From Tenggerimyces sp963762635 (lineage in GTDB: Bacteria > Actinomycetota > Actinomycetes > Propionibacteriales > Actinopolymorphaceae), in contig CAVXLQ010000003.1 of assembly GCA_963762635.1 (NCBI GenBank), positions 62,001 through 126,000 of the forward strand: DNA of 64,000 nt, in the 5' to 3' direction. Positions 53,201 to 61,060 of the stretch are shown in pieces. A program made the translations under genes and the position numbers. How positions within the stretch are numbered: the first letter of the stretch is position 1; each line of letters begins with the position of its first letter. The notes beneath the pieces were generated by a model. That model was not told where the DNA came from, did no database searches, and worked only from the letters and a program-made list of their open reading frames with translations.

Positions 53201-54087
53201 AAGTCGAGCGTGTCCGCGCTCTTGATGTTCGGGACCAGGAGCTGGCGGGTGCCGTCCTCCTTCTGGACGTCGATCGCGAGGCCCAGGTTGAGGTGCGGCG
53301 GCTTGACCATGGTCGGCTTGCCCTCGACCTCGGCGTAGCCGTGGTTCATCTCCATCATCGAGCGGACCGCGTTGGCGATCGCGTACCCGACGATGTGGGT
53401 GAAGCTCACCTTGCCGCCGCGGGAGCGGGCGAGGTGGTTGTTGATCACGATCCGGTTGTCGATCAGCAGCTTGACCGGCACCATGCGGACGCTGGTCGCG
53501 GTCGGAACGTGGAGGCTGTCCTCCATGTTCTTGACCACGCGGGCCGAGGCGCCACGCAGCGTGACGTACTCGGGCTCGGTCTCGTTCCGCGGCTGGGCCA
53601 TCTGGCGGGTCGGCGGGTCGGCGGGAACGGCGTTCGGCTTCCTTACGGGAACGGGCTTGGCCTTGCCGCCGGGAGTGGGCGCGGTGGTCGTCGCGGCCTG
53701 GGACACCCCGGTGGACGCGGTCGGGCCGATGCCGTCGGCCGGCTTGCTCTTCACGGCCGGCGCCTGCTGGTGCGCGGCGGGAGCTGCCTGCGCCTTCGCG
53801 GGCGCGGTCGGCTGACCCTTGGCGGCGCCGTCCTGCGCGGGCGTCGCGGTGGCGGCCTTGGCCTTCGCGGTCGCGATCGGGCGATCCGTACCCGGCTTGT
53901 AGTCGCGGAAGACGGCTACCCATGCCTGGTCGACGGAGTCGGGGTCCTCGAGATAGCGCTCGTACATCTCGTCGACGAGCCACTCGTTGGCCCCGAACTT
54001 CGAAAGTGGGTCTTGTTGGGAGGACTGGGACGCCACTGGGCTGATCGCCTCTTCCGCACCGTGTTCTTGAGGGGTTAGGGACTGCAT
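50224..54087 (-). CDS. kgd: Multifunctional 2-oxoglutarate decarboxylase / dehydrogenase E1-E2 (Kgd)
   Basis: 1287 residues, the E2-E1 fusion of actinobacteria. An N-terminal helical segment (FGANEWLVDEMYERYLEDPD) and a long Ala/Lys/Pro linker precede an E2-type acyltransferase domain with the catalytic His in TYDHRVIQG. The E1 part follows with ThDP motif VHGDAAFAGQG and the RRGHNEGDDPSFTQP segment. It oxidises 2-oxoglutarate in the TCA cycle with E2 and Lpd. ATG at 54087 is taken as start; a TTG eleven codons earlier is in frame. GarA regulation is known in relatives but not visible here. Confidence 0.95.
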   Translation of the reverse strand: MQSLTPQEHGAEEAISPVASQSSQQDPLSKFGANEWLVDEMYERYLEDPDSVDQAWVAVFRDYKPGTDRPIATAKAKAATATPAQDGAAKGQPTAPAKAQAAPAAHQQAPAVKSKPADGIGPTASTGVSQAATTTAPTPGGKAKPVPVRKPNAVPADPPTRQMAQPRNETEPEYVTLRGASARVVKNMEDSLHVPTATSVRMVPVKLLIDNRIVINNHLARSRGGKVSFTHIVGYAIANAVRSMMEMNHGYAEVEGKPTMVKPPHLNLGLAIDVQKEDGTRQLLVPNIKSADTLDFASFWSAYEDIVRRTRNGKLTVEDFQGTTISLTNPGTIGTSHSVPRLMQGQATIVGVGAMEYPAEYQGAAETTMNKLAVSKVMTLTSTYDHRVIQGAQSGEFLRRIHQLLLGAEGFYDDIFAALRIPYEPVRWVSDIPASHDDEVGKQARVLELIHAFRVRGHLMADTDPLEYKMRRHDDLDVVTHGLTLWDLDREFATGSFGGGRKRFMLLREVLGVLRDAYCRTTGIEYMHIQDPEERRWIQDRVERPQERLPRQEQLRILAKLNQAEAFETFLQTKYVGQKRFSLEGGESTIALLDELCEQAAMNDLDEVTIGMAHRGRLNVLANIASKASGQIFREFEGNIDPRTIQGSGDVKYHLGVDGEFLAENGAKIKVSVAANPSHLEAVDPVLEGITRAKQDILNRGADFPVLPVLVHGDAAFAGQGVVAETLNLSQLRGYRTGGTVHVIVNNQVGFTTSPAASRSSVYSTDVARMIQAPIFHVNGDDPEACIRVARLAFEFRQTFHKDVVIDVICYRRRGHNEGDDPSFTQPIMYDLIEKKRSVRKLYTEALIGRGDISVEEAEQALRDYQERLERVFAEVRAAKTAPVDETYVAIPDYPDKPQGTLQTHIPFETLKKIADAHVSVPEGFTVHPKVMPQLQRRAAAITEGPIDWGTAEIVAFGALLLDGRPVRLAGQDSRRGTFVSRFATIIDRKNGAEWTPLSRLDENQGTFYVYDSLLSEFAAMGFEYGYSVARPDALVLWEAQFGDFANGAQTIIDEFISSGEAKWGQQSGVVLLLPHGYEGQGPDHSSARIERYLQMVSGESMTVAQPSTPANYFHLLRWQALGSKHRPLVVFTPKSMLRNKAAVSQPDDFAQGTWQPVLADRSVTVNDGVSRVILTSGRISWDLFAERDRREGDQPRTAIVRVEQLAPVPVAEIQDALAAYPNAGDILWVQDEPENQGAWPHMLLNLAPQLSQRIRLVSRQAAAAPAVGSHSVHVDELDGLLETAFA

Positions 54088-54216
54088 AGTTCGGAGGTCA
54101 AGAGTAGTCGCCGGAGCCAAGCGCTGGGGCGCGGACTCTCGGGTTGTGGGTAGGACACGACAAACCGGGAGAAAGTGGCTCGCCGTACTGGTGTCTTCGG
54201 TGACGCTGATCGGCCG

Positions 54217-54642
54217 TCAACGGCGTTGCGACCTCCCCGCGGCGCCGATCAGGAACCACACCAGGATGAACAGCGGCCACGGGTGCCAGGGCACGGTGAC
54301 CACCGTGATGAACGCCAGCGCGAGCAGCAGTGGGGCGAACGCGCGGATCAGCTGACCGGCGTCCTGCCGCCGATGCGGGCGCGACTTGCGCTTGGACTCG
54401 ACCTCGGGCGGTTTCGGCGGGACCGCCGGGAGGTTGTCCGGGCCCGGCTCGGGCAGGTCGCGGAACACCGCGGCCAGTTCGCCGTACGTCTTGGCGCCCC
54501 AGACCTGGGTGAGCCGCTCGTCGTGTTCGTCAGGGCTCAACCGTCCGGCCGCGAAGTGCTCGCCCAACGCGGAGGACGCCTTGTCGCGCTCGGCGTCGCC
54601 CACACGTAGGTGGTGCTGGGGCAGGCGGTCCGGGTCGGCCAT
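54217..54642 (-). CDS. DUF1707 / SHOCT-like membrane protein
   Basis: 141 residues. The DUF1707 domain (LRVGDAERDKASSALGEHFA, then AGRLSPDEHDERLTQVWGAK) is followed by two close transmembrane helices near the end (FAPLLLALAFITVVTVP and PLFILVWFLIGAAG). The family is common in actinobacteria; its role is unknown. ATG at 54642 with AAGGAG upstream is preferred over the longer frame from 54732. Confidence 0.85.
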   Translation of the reverse strand: MADPDRLPQHHLRVGDAERDKASSALGEHFAAGRLSPDEHDERLTQVWGAKTYGELAAVFRDLPEPGPDNLPAVPPKPPEVESKRKSRPHRRQDAGQLIRAFAPLLLALAFITVVTVPWHPWPLFILVWFLIGAAGRSQRR

Positions 54643-54750
54643 CTGGGAACACTCCTTCGTGCCGGTACTCCAGAGTAGGCACGCTTTGGCGCTAAGGCCC
54701 AGACGTCTTTTCGGCTTACTTTCGGTATCCATGGCGCGGAGCCCGATCGC

Positions 54751-55197
54751 TCAGCGAGTGTGACCGTCTTTGTCCGGGTGCGGCAGAGCAGCCTCACGAT
54801 CGACTCCGCGCAGTTCTACTCGCCACACCAGTTTCAGTCCGGACCAGACCTCGTCCACAGCGCAAACCTTCACGTCCACGAGGCCGAGCGGGAGGGCGTG
54901 GTCGCGGATGCTGTTCTCGGTGAGATCGGTCGGCAGGCCGCTTCCGCGCTTCGGCCACGCGATCCACAGGGCGCCCGCGGGGAAGATGCGGCGCTTGAGG
55001 TTGTCGAGGTGCTGGGCGAGCCGGGCCTGGTCGTACGCGAACGCGAGGATGACGTCGTACGTCGGCCGCGTGGCCCGCCTGTTGACCCGCACGCCGTCGA
55101 GCTCGAAGCCGGCCGGAGCGGAGGCCAGCAGGACAGCGTGGTCGGGCTTGATGCCGAGCTTCTGGGGGAGTGGTGTTCCGGAGTACCCGGGACTCAT
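54751..55197 (-). CDS. DUF3052 family protein
   Basis: 148 residues. The pattern YSGTPLPQKLGIKPDHAVLL, FDVILAF-like YDVILAFAYDQARLA and ALWIAWPKRGSG ... ENSIRDHALPLGLVDVKVCA is characteristic of DUF3052, a small actinobacterial protein of unknown function with a single domain. Length is normal. It stands alone between membrane and coiled-coil-type genes. Confidence 0.88.
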   Translation of the reverse strand: MSPGYSGTPLPQKLGIKPDHAVLLASAPAGFELDGVRVNRRATRPTYDVILAFAYDQARLAQHLDNLKRRIFPAGALWIAWPKRGSGLPTDLTENSIRDHALPLGLVDVKVCAVDEVWSGLKLVWRVELRGVDREAALPHPDKDGHTR

Positions 55198-55280
55198 GCG
55201 GCCAGCATGCCAATACCGCCGCGATCCCGTGGGGGATTCGCGGCGGTACCGGCAGAGACTGCGCTGCGTTTACTGGGTTG

Positions 55281-56300
55281 TTACAGGTCGGGCAGCTGGG
55301 ACGCGGAGAGCACGTACTGGAACAGGTTCCGGTAGCGCCGCATGATGGTGCGGAGCTCGTCGGTGTCCAGCTCGTCGTTGTTCTTCCACTCCCGCTCGAT
55401 GCGGTCGCGGTGGTCGGTGAACGTCGACGTCACAAACTGCATCGCGTCACCTATCAGCAGGCCAGCCTCGCGCACCGCGTCCCGCGGGTCGTCCAGCAAC
55501 TGGGCCTGGGTCACGAGCCAACGGTGCTGCAGCTCCTCGACGTGACGCTTGCGGGCCGCTTCCAGCTGTTCTTCCTCGCTGGGAGCTTGGGGGAGCTCGT
55601 CTTCGACGGACACCGGTACCTCCGGTTCGAGATCCTGACCCGGACGCTCAGAGTCGGAGCTCGTCGGGGCGGGGTCGGGCTGCCACGACGAAGGGGCCGA
55701 GGCGGTCTGGACCTGTGCGGATTCGGCGACGTCGTCGATGTCGTCCTCCTCTTCCTCACGGGCGCTGTCTTCGGCCGCACTCACCGGTGCGGATACTGGG
55801 CTACCCCAGCCGTCGTCGCGTGCGGTCTCCCGCACCAACGGCGAGCTCGGGCCGGGGACGCCGGGAACGACGGTCGGCAGCTCCTCGTCATGGTCGGTGA
55901 GGTCCTCGCGTTCCTCGCGCCCGAGGTCACGGGGACGGAAGTCCGCGTGCTCGTCCACGCGCGAGACCGGAACCTCGACCGGGCGCTCGGGCTCGGTCGT
56001 CCGTGGCTCGTCGCGGAACGTCGGCGCCGGCACGGGCGGAGCGAACGTCTCGTACCCCTCCTGGCTGGCGGGCTCCCGCTCACGATCGCGCAGGTCACGA
56101 AGGTCGCGGACATCCCGCAACGGTGCGCGCTCGCGGTCGACGGTGCGCTGATCGTTGCGCTGGTCGACGCGATAAGGAGTGGGCGACTGTGGTTGCTCGG
56201 TGGCGTACTGATCGCCTGGATACTGTTCTTCTGTTTCGGACTCCGGAGGCGACGTCAGTCGCTCCAGCCACGATTTGCGGCCCTTCTGGGCGTCCCGCAT
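55281..56300 (-). CDS. Charged, low-complexity protein with helical C-terminal domain
   Basis: 339 residues. The first 220 are rich in Glu, Arg, Asp and Pro, with repeats such as DVRDLRDLRDRERE, and probably disordered. The last 100 form a helical domain (EELQHRWLVTQAQLLDDPRD, then AVREAGLLIGDAMQFVTSTF). This C-terminal domain occurs in other actinobacterial proteins, but no function is known to me. It diverges from the zinc-ribbon/TraG-like pair. Confidence 0.75.
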   Translation of the reverse strand: MRDAQKGRKSWLERLTSPPESETEEQYPGDQYATEQPQSPTPYRVDQRNDQRTVDRERAPLRDVRDLRDLRDREREPASQEGYETFAPPVPAPTFRDEPRTTEPERPVEVPVSRVDEHADFRPRDLGREEREDLTDHDEELPTVVPGVPGPSSPLVRETARDDGWGSPVSAPVSAAEDSAREEEEDDIDDVAESAQVQTASAPSSWQPDPAPTSSDSERPGQDLEPEVPVSVEDELPQAPSEEEQLEAARKRHVEELQHRWLVTQAQLLDDPRDAVREAGLLIGDAMQFVTSTFTDHRDRIEREWKNNDELDTDELRTIMRRYRNLFQYVLSASQLPDL

Positions 56301-56604
56301 CAGGTCCTCCCGCCTGCGAACAACTCAATGGCAGATGCGGACGCTGCCACCAACACGACCCGGCGAGCCTCTAGCACGTCCGGCATTCTGTCAAGCCCGG
56401 TCTCACTCTTCGTCATCGAATACATGCGGATCGTCATGTTCCCTTCGACGACTAGCAATTTTCGCACAAGATCATGCGGACGAATAAGCGGAGATTCCAG
56501 GCGAATCGACCATTTCACGCGTCCGTCCGCTGTGGACAAGTCGATGATCGTGGTCGCGCGACAGATACGCTAATCGCCCCGTGCCGCTACGGAGGGAGGC
56601 CGCG
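56301..56604. other. Divergent promoter region
   Basis: About 300 bp between the charged protein and the zinc-ribbon protein. The middle (56430-56510) is more AT-rich than the surroundings and should hold both promoters. No palindrome or small gene was recognised. Confidence 0.5.
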
Positions 56605-57264
56605 GTGTCCGCACCTGTGGTAGGCGTCGTCCGTGGCGGTCGCCGGCCCTGGGTCGGGCGCACGTACGCCCACCTGGTCCTTCCCGCCGCGCAGCTGAAC
56701 GAGGAGCTCCGGTCGGTGCTCGACAAGGCGATGGGATCGCTCGGACTGCAGGCGGTGGACACCGACGCCGAGGCGTCGATGTTCGCGCGGCGCTGGGGTG
56801 ACGGTACGGGGCCGGCGCTGCTGCTCACCGTGCTCGGCTGGTACCCGCTGCTGGTGACCGTGGGCCCGGAGACTGGTGCACCCGCGCGGCTGCGCCGGGC
56901 GAAGGAACGGCTGGTCGACACCGTTCTCGCCCAGGACGGCCACGTCGTCTCCGACCGCGACCTGGACCGGGTGATGAGCGCGTGCCGCGAGCGCTGGGCT
57001 TCCGCCGTCGCCGCGCGCCAACGGATCGAGGAGCAGCGGATCTGGCTGGAGAGCAGGCGGTGTTCCACCTGCGGGACGTGGTCGTCGTACGGGGTCCTGC
57101 ACTGCCGTCAGTGCTCGCGCCGGTTCTCGCCGGCCGACGACGCCGACCGGGACCAGCGCGGCCGGGCCGCCGAAGAGATCGTCGGGGCCGCCGCGCACGA
57201 GCTGGAGTCGCTGGCCAGTGGGGCTGGCCTGTACCCGGAGTGGCCGGTGCGGCATGACGGATGA
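56605..57264 (+). CDS. Zinc-ribbon protein of unknown function
   Basis: 219 residues. An N-terminal alpha/beta part (GTGPALLLTVLGWYPLLVTV) is followed by a helical segment and a four-cysteine zinc ribbon CSTCGTWSSYGVLHCRQC (about 152-171). The zinc ribbon suggests protein or nucleic-acid binding. GTG at 56605 has GGAGG upstream. It overlaps the TraG-like gene by 11 bp, so the two proteins are made together and probably work together. Confidence 0.75.
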   Translation: MSAPVVGVVRGGRRPWVGRTYAHLVLPAAQLNEELRSVLDKAMGSLGLQAVDTDAEASMFARRWGDGTGPALLLTVLGWYPLLVTVGPETGAPARLRRAKERLVDTVLAQDGHVVSDRDLDRVMSACRERWASAVAARQRIEEQRIWLESRRCSTCGTWSSYGVLHCRQCSRRFSPADDADRDQRGRAAEEIVGAAAHELESLASGAGLYPEWPVRHDG

Positions 57265-59164
57265 CGCTCCCCGCCAGCAGCCGGCTCGCGAAGCCTCCGA
57301 GGTCTGGGGCTACGAGCTCAAGGCCGAATACCTGCCCGTTCCGGCGCCGTTCCCCGACGAGCCGCCCGCGCTCCCCGCCGTGAAGGCCGGCTGGTCGGCG
57401 CGGCTGGCCGAGCGCAAGGACAAGGTGAGTGGCGACTGGATGCCGCACGTCGGCCGCTTCCTGGCCGTGGGGATCGGCGGCTTCGCGACGTTCATGTCGA
57501 CGGCCCTGCCAGCGGTCATCCAGGGCTGGGTCACGGTCGTCCTGTTGGTCCTCACCGTTCTCGTCGCGTACCTGGCGGTCCGGCCGTTCGCGATCACCGC
57601 GATCGGCGACCGGCGGTACAAGCGGTGGCGGCGCAAGCTGCTCCGCGAGCAGCAGGCAGTGGTCGAGCAGACCCGGGACTGGACGCGGCGGCGGTACGAG
57701 CACGACCGGCAGACCGGCGGCCAGCCCGAGGACGAGGCTTGGGTACCGCTCAAGCCCGCGACCACCCAGCGCGTCGACGTGTACGGCGGCGACCCGGTCG
57801 GCGCGCAGCGGCTGCTGCAGAGCGTCGCCGGATCGCTGCTCGAGGCCGGCGGCACCGTGCAGGTCGTCGACCTGGCCCAGGACGGGGTCTGCCACGGCCT
57901 CGTTCAGGAGTCGGTCTCCCGAGGTCGGCCCGTTCAGGCGTCGCTGCTGCCCGCCGACCTCAACACGGTCGGCCTGCTCGACAACCTGTCCTCCGAGGAC
58001 GTCGCGGGTGTGCTGAGCGAGGCGGTGCACTCGTTCGAACGATCCACTGGCGAGGGCGCCGGTGACAAGGCGCTCGACGCGGCGCTGCTCGAACAGGTCT
58101 GCCGCTGCCTGCGTGGCGCGCTGACGTTCGCACGCATCCACGCCGCCGTTCAGGTCGTCATCTATCAGACGCCACGGCCGGTGGTGCTCGAACGCGACGA
58201 GTACGACGCGCTGATCGATCTGCTCGGCGAGGGCGCCCGGCGGGCCGCGGAGGGCCGGCTCATCCGACTCGGTGGCGCGCTGAACACCCTTGCGCTGTTG
58301 GAGAACAAGCCGCCGACGGTGACACGGCAGCCCGCGCAGCTCACCGTCTGGGAGCTGTCCGAGCGCGTCAACGACATGCAGCGCGAGCTGCTCGGCAACG
58401 TCGTTCTGCAGGTTCTGCTGCACCGGATCCGGCAGGCGGAGACGGGGCCGCCGGGGGCTCGGGTCGTCGTGGTGGTGGGTGCGGACCGGTTCCGCCGGTC
58501 GCAGCTCGAGACCCTCGACCAGCTCGCCCGGCGGCGGAACATCCGGCTGGTGCTGTTCTTCAAGCATCTGCGCGAGGACGCGGTCGACGTCCTCGGCGGT
58601 GGCGACGCGGTGATGTTCATGCGGCTCGGCAACGCTCGCGAGGCGGAGCACGCGGCGACGTTCATCGGCAAGCACCACAAGCTCGTGCTCAACCAGGTCT
58701 CGGTGTCGGAGAGCTCGAGCGCCTCGACGACGCACTCGCGGTCGACGAACGAGAGCGAGAGCGACCAGGAGTCGGTCACCAAGGGCAAGCAGTGGGCGCG
58801 CAACCGCAACTACCACGTCGGCGTGATCATGGACTTCCCGCACGACTCGGGGTCGCGCAACACCGGCGAGCAGCGGTCGACGACGACGGGGAAGAGCACG
58901 TCGTTCAGCACGGGGACGAGCGACTCGGAGCAGACCGGGACTTCGACGAGTGAGTCGGTGAGCATGTCGCGGGTTTACGAGTACGCGGTCGAGCCGACGC
59001 TGCTGCAGTCGCTGTCGTCGACGGCCTTCGTGCTCGTGGACCCGCGCGATCCGGGTAGCCCGCGGCTGGGCGACGTGGGAGTGGAGGCGCCGAACGTTCC
59101 GCCGCCCGCTCCTCCTCAGTCTCTGCAGCAGCCATTCGTGCCGGTCCGGCCGCCGCAGCGCTAG
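57254..59164 (+). CDS. Membrane-anchored TraG/VirD4-like protein
   Basis: 636 residues. Two helices (about 68-88 and 91-110) anchor a large cytosolic region. The segment GARVVVVVGADRFRRSQLET resembles a Walker B strand, and DAVMFMRLGNAREAEHAATF plus FIGKHHKLVLNQ recall conjugative coupling proteins. No convincing Walker A is present. Serine/threonine-rich stretches (about 481-512 and 536-573) and a Pro-rich tail follow. No relaxase or conjugation genes lie nearby, so the role is unknown. Its stop overlaps the next, convergent methyltransferase by 4 bp. Confidence 0.65.
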   Translation: MTDDAPRQQPAREASEVWGYELKAEYLPVPAPFPDEPPALPAVKAGWSARLAERKDKVSGDWMPHVGRFLAVGIGGFATFMSTALPAVIQGWVTVVLLVLTVLVAYLAVRPFAITAIGDRRYKRWRRKLLREQQAVVEQTRDWTRRRYEHDRQTGGQPEDEAWVPLKPATTQRVDVYGGDPVGAQRLLQSVAGSLLEAGGTVQVVDLAQDGVCHGLVQESVSRGRPVQASLLPADLNTVGLLDNLSSEDVAGVLSEAVHSFERSTGEGAGDKALDAALLEQVCRCLRGALTFARIHAAVQVVIYQTPRPVVLERDEYDALIDLLGEGARRAAEGRLIRLGGALNTLALLENKPPTVTRQPAQLTVWELSERVNDMQRELLGNVVLQVLLHRIRQAETGPPGARVVVVVGADRFRRSQLETLDQLARRRNIRLVLFFKHLREDAVDVLGGGDAVMFMRLGNAREAEHAATFIGKHHKLVLNQVSVSESSSASTTHSRSTNESESDQESVTKGKQWARNRNYHVGVIMDFPHDSGSRNTGEQRSTTTGKSTSFSTGTSDSEQTGTSTSESVSMSRVYEYAVEPTLLQSLSSTAFVLVDPRDPGSPRLGDVGVEAPNVPPPAPPQSLQQPFVPVRPPQR

Positions 59165-60054
59165 CTCGTGCGGCGGATCGTTACCTGCAACGTCGCGTCC
59201 TCCTCGGCGGCGCCCACGTGCACGCTGTGGGCGGCGAGGGAGAAGATGTCAGTCCGGTGGCCCATCCAGTCTGGTGAGACCGGGTCGAGCAGCTCGTCCC
59301 AGGTGGCGAGGTCGTCTGTGGCGAGCAGGCCGGTCTCGCGGATGCGTCCGACGTAGCTTTCGAGTACGTGCAGGACGTGGTCGCGCTCGTCGTTCGACAG
59401 CGGCACGGACTTCTCGACCAGGATCGTGAAGGTCGTCACGCCGCTGAGGCCAGCCCGGGTGAGCGCTTCGGTCCAGCCGTACGGCATCGGCACCTGGCCG
59501 GGGATCTCCGCGCGCATCCGCCGGAACCACTGGTCCTGCGCCGCCTGCAGCCTGACCTCCAGGCCGGGTTCTCCGACGCCGAGGTCCCACGGCAGGTGCC
59601 GGTTCGCGAGCCCGCCCTCGGCCAACGCCAGCCGACCGCCCGGCGCGAGTAGGGTCGCCAGCCCGTCGACGGTCGCCTGCTGGTCCGCGACGTGGTGGAC
59701 GACGGCTGAGGCCCAGATCAGGTCGGCCTGGTCTTGGACGACCTCGCGGATGGCTTGCGGACCGCGTTCCAGATCGCACGGTCTGAGCTCGACCCGCGTG
59801 CCGGCGACGTTGGCTTGGGCGCCCGCGAGGACCTCTTCGTTGCCGTCGAGGCCGATGACGCGAGCAGTGTCAGGCGGCACGTTGGCCAGCGCGAGTGCCA
59901 TCCCGGCACCGCCGCAGCCGACGTCGAGGCGGAGCGCATCAGCCGGCCGGCAGAGCCGTCCGGCCGCGATCGCATACCAGTCAGCATCCTCACGCGCGTT
60001 CACACTCAGCCGGTCCCGCGACTCCGACCACTCGATCACATACGGATCGGTCAT
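59161..60054 (-). CDS. Class I SAM methyltransferase of the RiPP-type locus
   Basis: 297 residues. Motif I (LRLDVGCGGAGMALALA), motif II (VIGLDGNEEVLAGAQ) and AVVHHVADQQATVDG are present. It is the second gene of a divergent operon beside the precursor peptide; ATGA overlap (60051-60054) couples it to the upstream methyltransferase. Possible target: a side chain or terminus of the modified peptide, by inference from position only. Confidence 0.85.
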   Translation of the reverse strand: MTDPYVIEWSESRDRLSVNAREDADWYAIAAGRLCRPADALRLDVGCGGAGMALALANVPPDTARVIGLDGNEEVLAGAQANVAGTRVELRPCDLERGPQAIREVVQDQADLIWASAVVHHVADQQATVDGLATLLAPGGRLALAEGGLANRHLPWDLGVGEPGLEVRLQAAQDQWFRRMRAEIPGQVPMPYGWTEALTRAGLSGVTTFTILVEKSVPLSNDERDHVLHVLESYVGRIRETGLLATDDLATWDELLDPVSPDWMGHRTDIFSLAAHSVHVGAAEEDATLQVTIRRTS

Positions 60055-60782
60055 GTCCCCACCTTTCGCGCGATGACGAAGCTTGCTTGGCCGACGATCG
60101 GGTCGAGCCCGGCGTCGCGCAGCTCGGCAACGACCGTATCCTCGCTCACCGTCCACCACGTCGCATCCGCGGAACGCTCGTCGACCAGCCGGTCGCCGTC
60201 GCGGATCCGCCAGGTCATGTGCCACGTGACCGTGTCCTCGCTAGCGGGGGTGGCGGCGCCCCAGCCCTCGTAGTCGCGGCGGCCGACCCGGACCGCTCCG
60301 AACAGCGTCTCGGGAACGACCTCCGGCTTCGGCGGTGGCTGCAGTCCGATCACGCCGACCGCTCCGTGTACCAGTCGCTCGGCGAGAATCGTCCACAGCA
60401 GTTGGCGTTCCGCTGGTGGGAGATGGCCGAGGACGTTCGCGGCGACCAGGCCACCGAGCTGCTCGGGGAGCTCGGCGATGGCGCCTTGGAGGTCGGTCGG
60501 CAGGACGGTCACGCGTTCTTGCAGGCCTGGGACGAGCGTGATGCGTGTCATCAGCGCCGGTCGCAAAGCCGCGGACGGCTCGATCGCCAGGATCTCGACG
60601 TCGGGCCAGCTCTCCGCGATCACGGCCGTCGCGAGTCCCGTACCCGCTCCGACGTCCGCGACGGGTAGGCAGGACGGGTCGCCGTGAGCGAGTGCGTCGC
60701 GCAGCGCGGGCCTTAAGAACTCCCATGCTGGTGCGCTCACCGCATCGAAGATGTCGGCGTTGGCGAGGTAGAAGTCGGCCAC
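60051..60782 (-). CDS. Class I SAM methyltransferase, first gene of the leftward operon
   Basis: 243 residues from a GTG at 60782. Motif I is VADVGAGTGLATAVIAESWP; later PGGLVAANVLGHLPPAER and TVTWHMTWRIRDGD are seen. The start lies 8 bp from the Fur/Zur-type palindrome, so repression would act directly on it. It diverges from the precursor peptide gene with 121 bp between them. Confidence 0.82.
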   Translation of the reverse strand: MADFYLANADIFDAVSAPAWEFLRPALRDALAHGDPSCLPVADVGAGTGLATAVIAESWPDVEILAIEPSAALRPALMTRITLVPGLQERVTVLPTDLQGAIAELPEQLGGLVAANVLGHLPPAERQLLWTILAERLVHGAVGVIGLQPPPKPEVVPETLFGAVRVGRRDYEGWGAATPASEDTVTWHMTWRIRDGDRLVDERSADATWWTVSEDTVVAELRDAGLDPIVGQASFVIARKVGT

Positions 60783-60789
60783 GCATTCA

Positions 60790-60804
60790 TGATAACGGTT
60801 TTCA
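60790..60804. promoter_or_regulatory. Fur/Zur-type operator, site 1
   Basis: TGATAACGGTTTTCA is a 7-1-7 palindrome with one mismatch, the geometry of Fur-family boxes. In actinobacteria iron is usually handled by IdeR/DmdR1 (a box of that type occurs at 37975), so Zur is the likelier reader here. Zinc control is inferred from the motif only. Confidence 0.6.
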
Positions 60805-60867
60805 TGTAGATGTGTGTCGTGTTCTCTTGCATCCGGCGCGAGAGGTCCACTACGGTCGGAGGCGAAA

Positions 60868-60882
60868 CCGGAACCGTTTTCA
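60868..60882. promoter_or_regulatory. Fur/Zur-type operator, partial site 2
   Basis: On the minus strand TGAAAACGGTTCCGG has one good half-site (TGAAAAC) and a degenerate second half. It lies 8 bp before the ribosome-binding site of the precursor peptide gene, matching a second, weaker operator for the rightward operon. Confidence 0.4.
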
Positions 60883-60903
60883 TTATCGGAGAGGAGGTTC
60901 GAC

Positions 60904-61017
60904 ATGGAGGACATCACGTTCGAGGAGGTCCTGGAGGCTCCGGCGCTGGACGCGCCGCAGGGTCCGGGGACCAACGCGCTCGTTCACAACCCGTTCGCCT
61001 GGGACGAGTCGAAGTAA
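60904..61017 (+). CDS. Putative RiPP precursor peptide (37 residues)
   Basis: GAGAGGAGG lies 7 bp before the ATG. The peptide starts MEDITFEEVLEAPALD, an acidic, helical leader with the spacing of hydrophobic residues that leader-binding partners recognise, and ends NALVHNPFAWDESK. Only one Thr and one Ser in the core half and no Cys are present, so thiazoles cannot form; other YcaO chemistry (oxazoline, amidine or thioamide) is possible. It stands directly upstream of a ThiF-like partner, hydrolase and YcaO genes. The role is inferred from context. Confidence 0.7.
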   Translation: MEDITFEEVLEAPALDAPQGPGTNALVHNPFAWDESK

Positions 61018-61060
61018 CACCAAGGACCACGCCCTCGTCGAGGGTCTCCGCGAGGAAAGG

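Noticed and set aside
49264..54078. Plus-strand frame of 1604 residues opposite kgd
   Set aside because: Antisense shadow of kgd and its neighbours; low-complexity Arg/Leu/Val/Asp sequence without domains.
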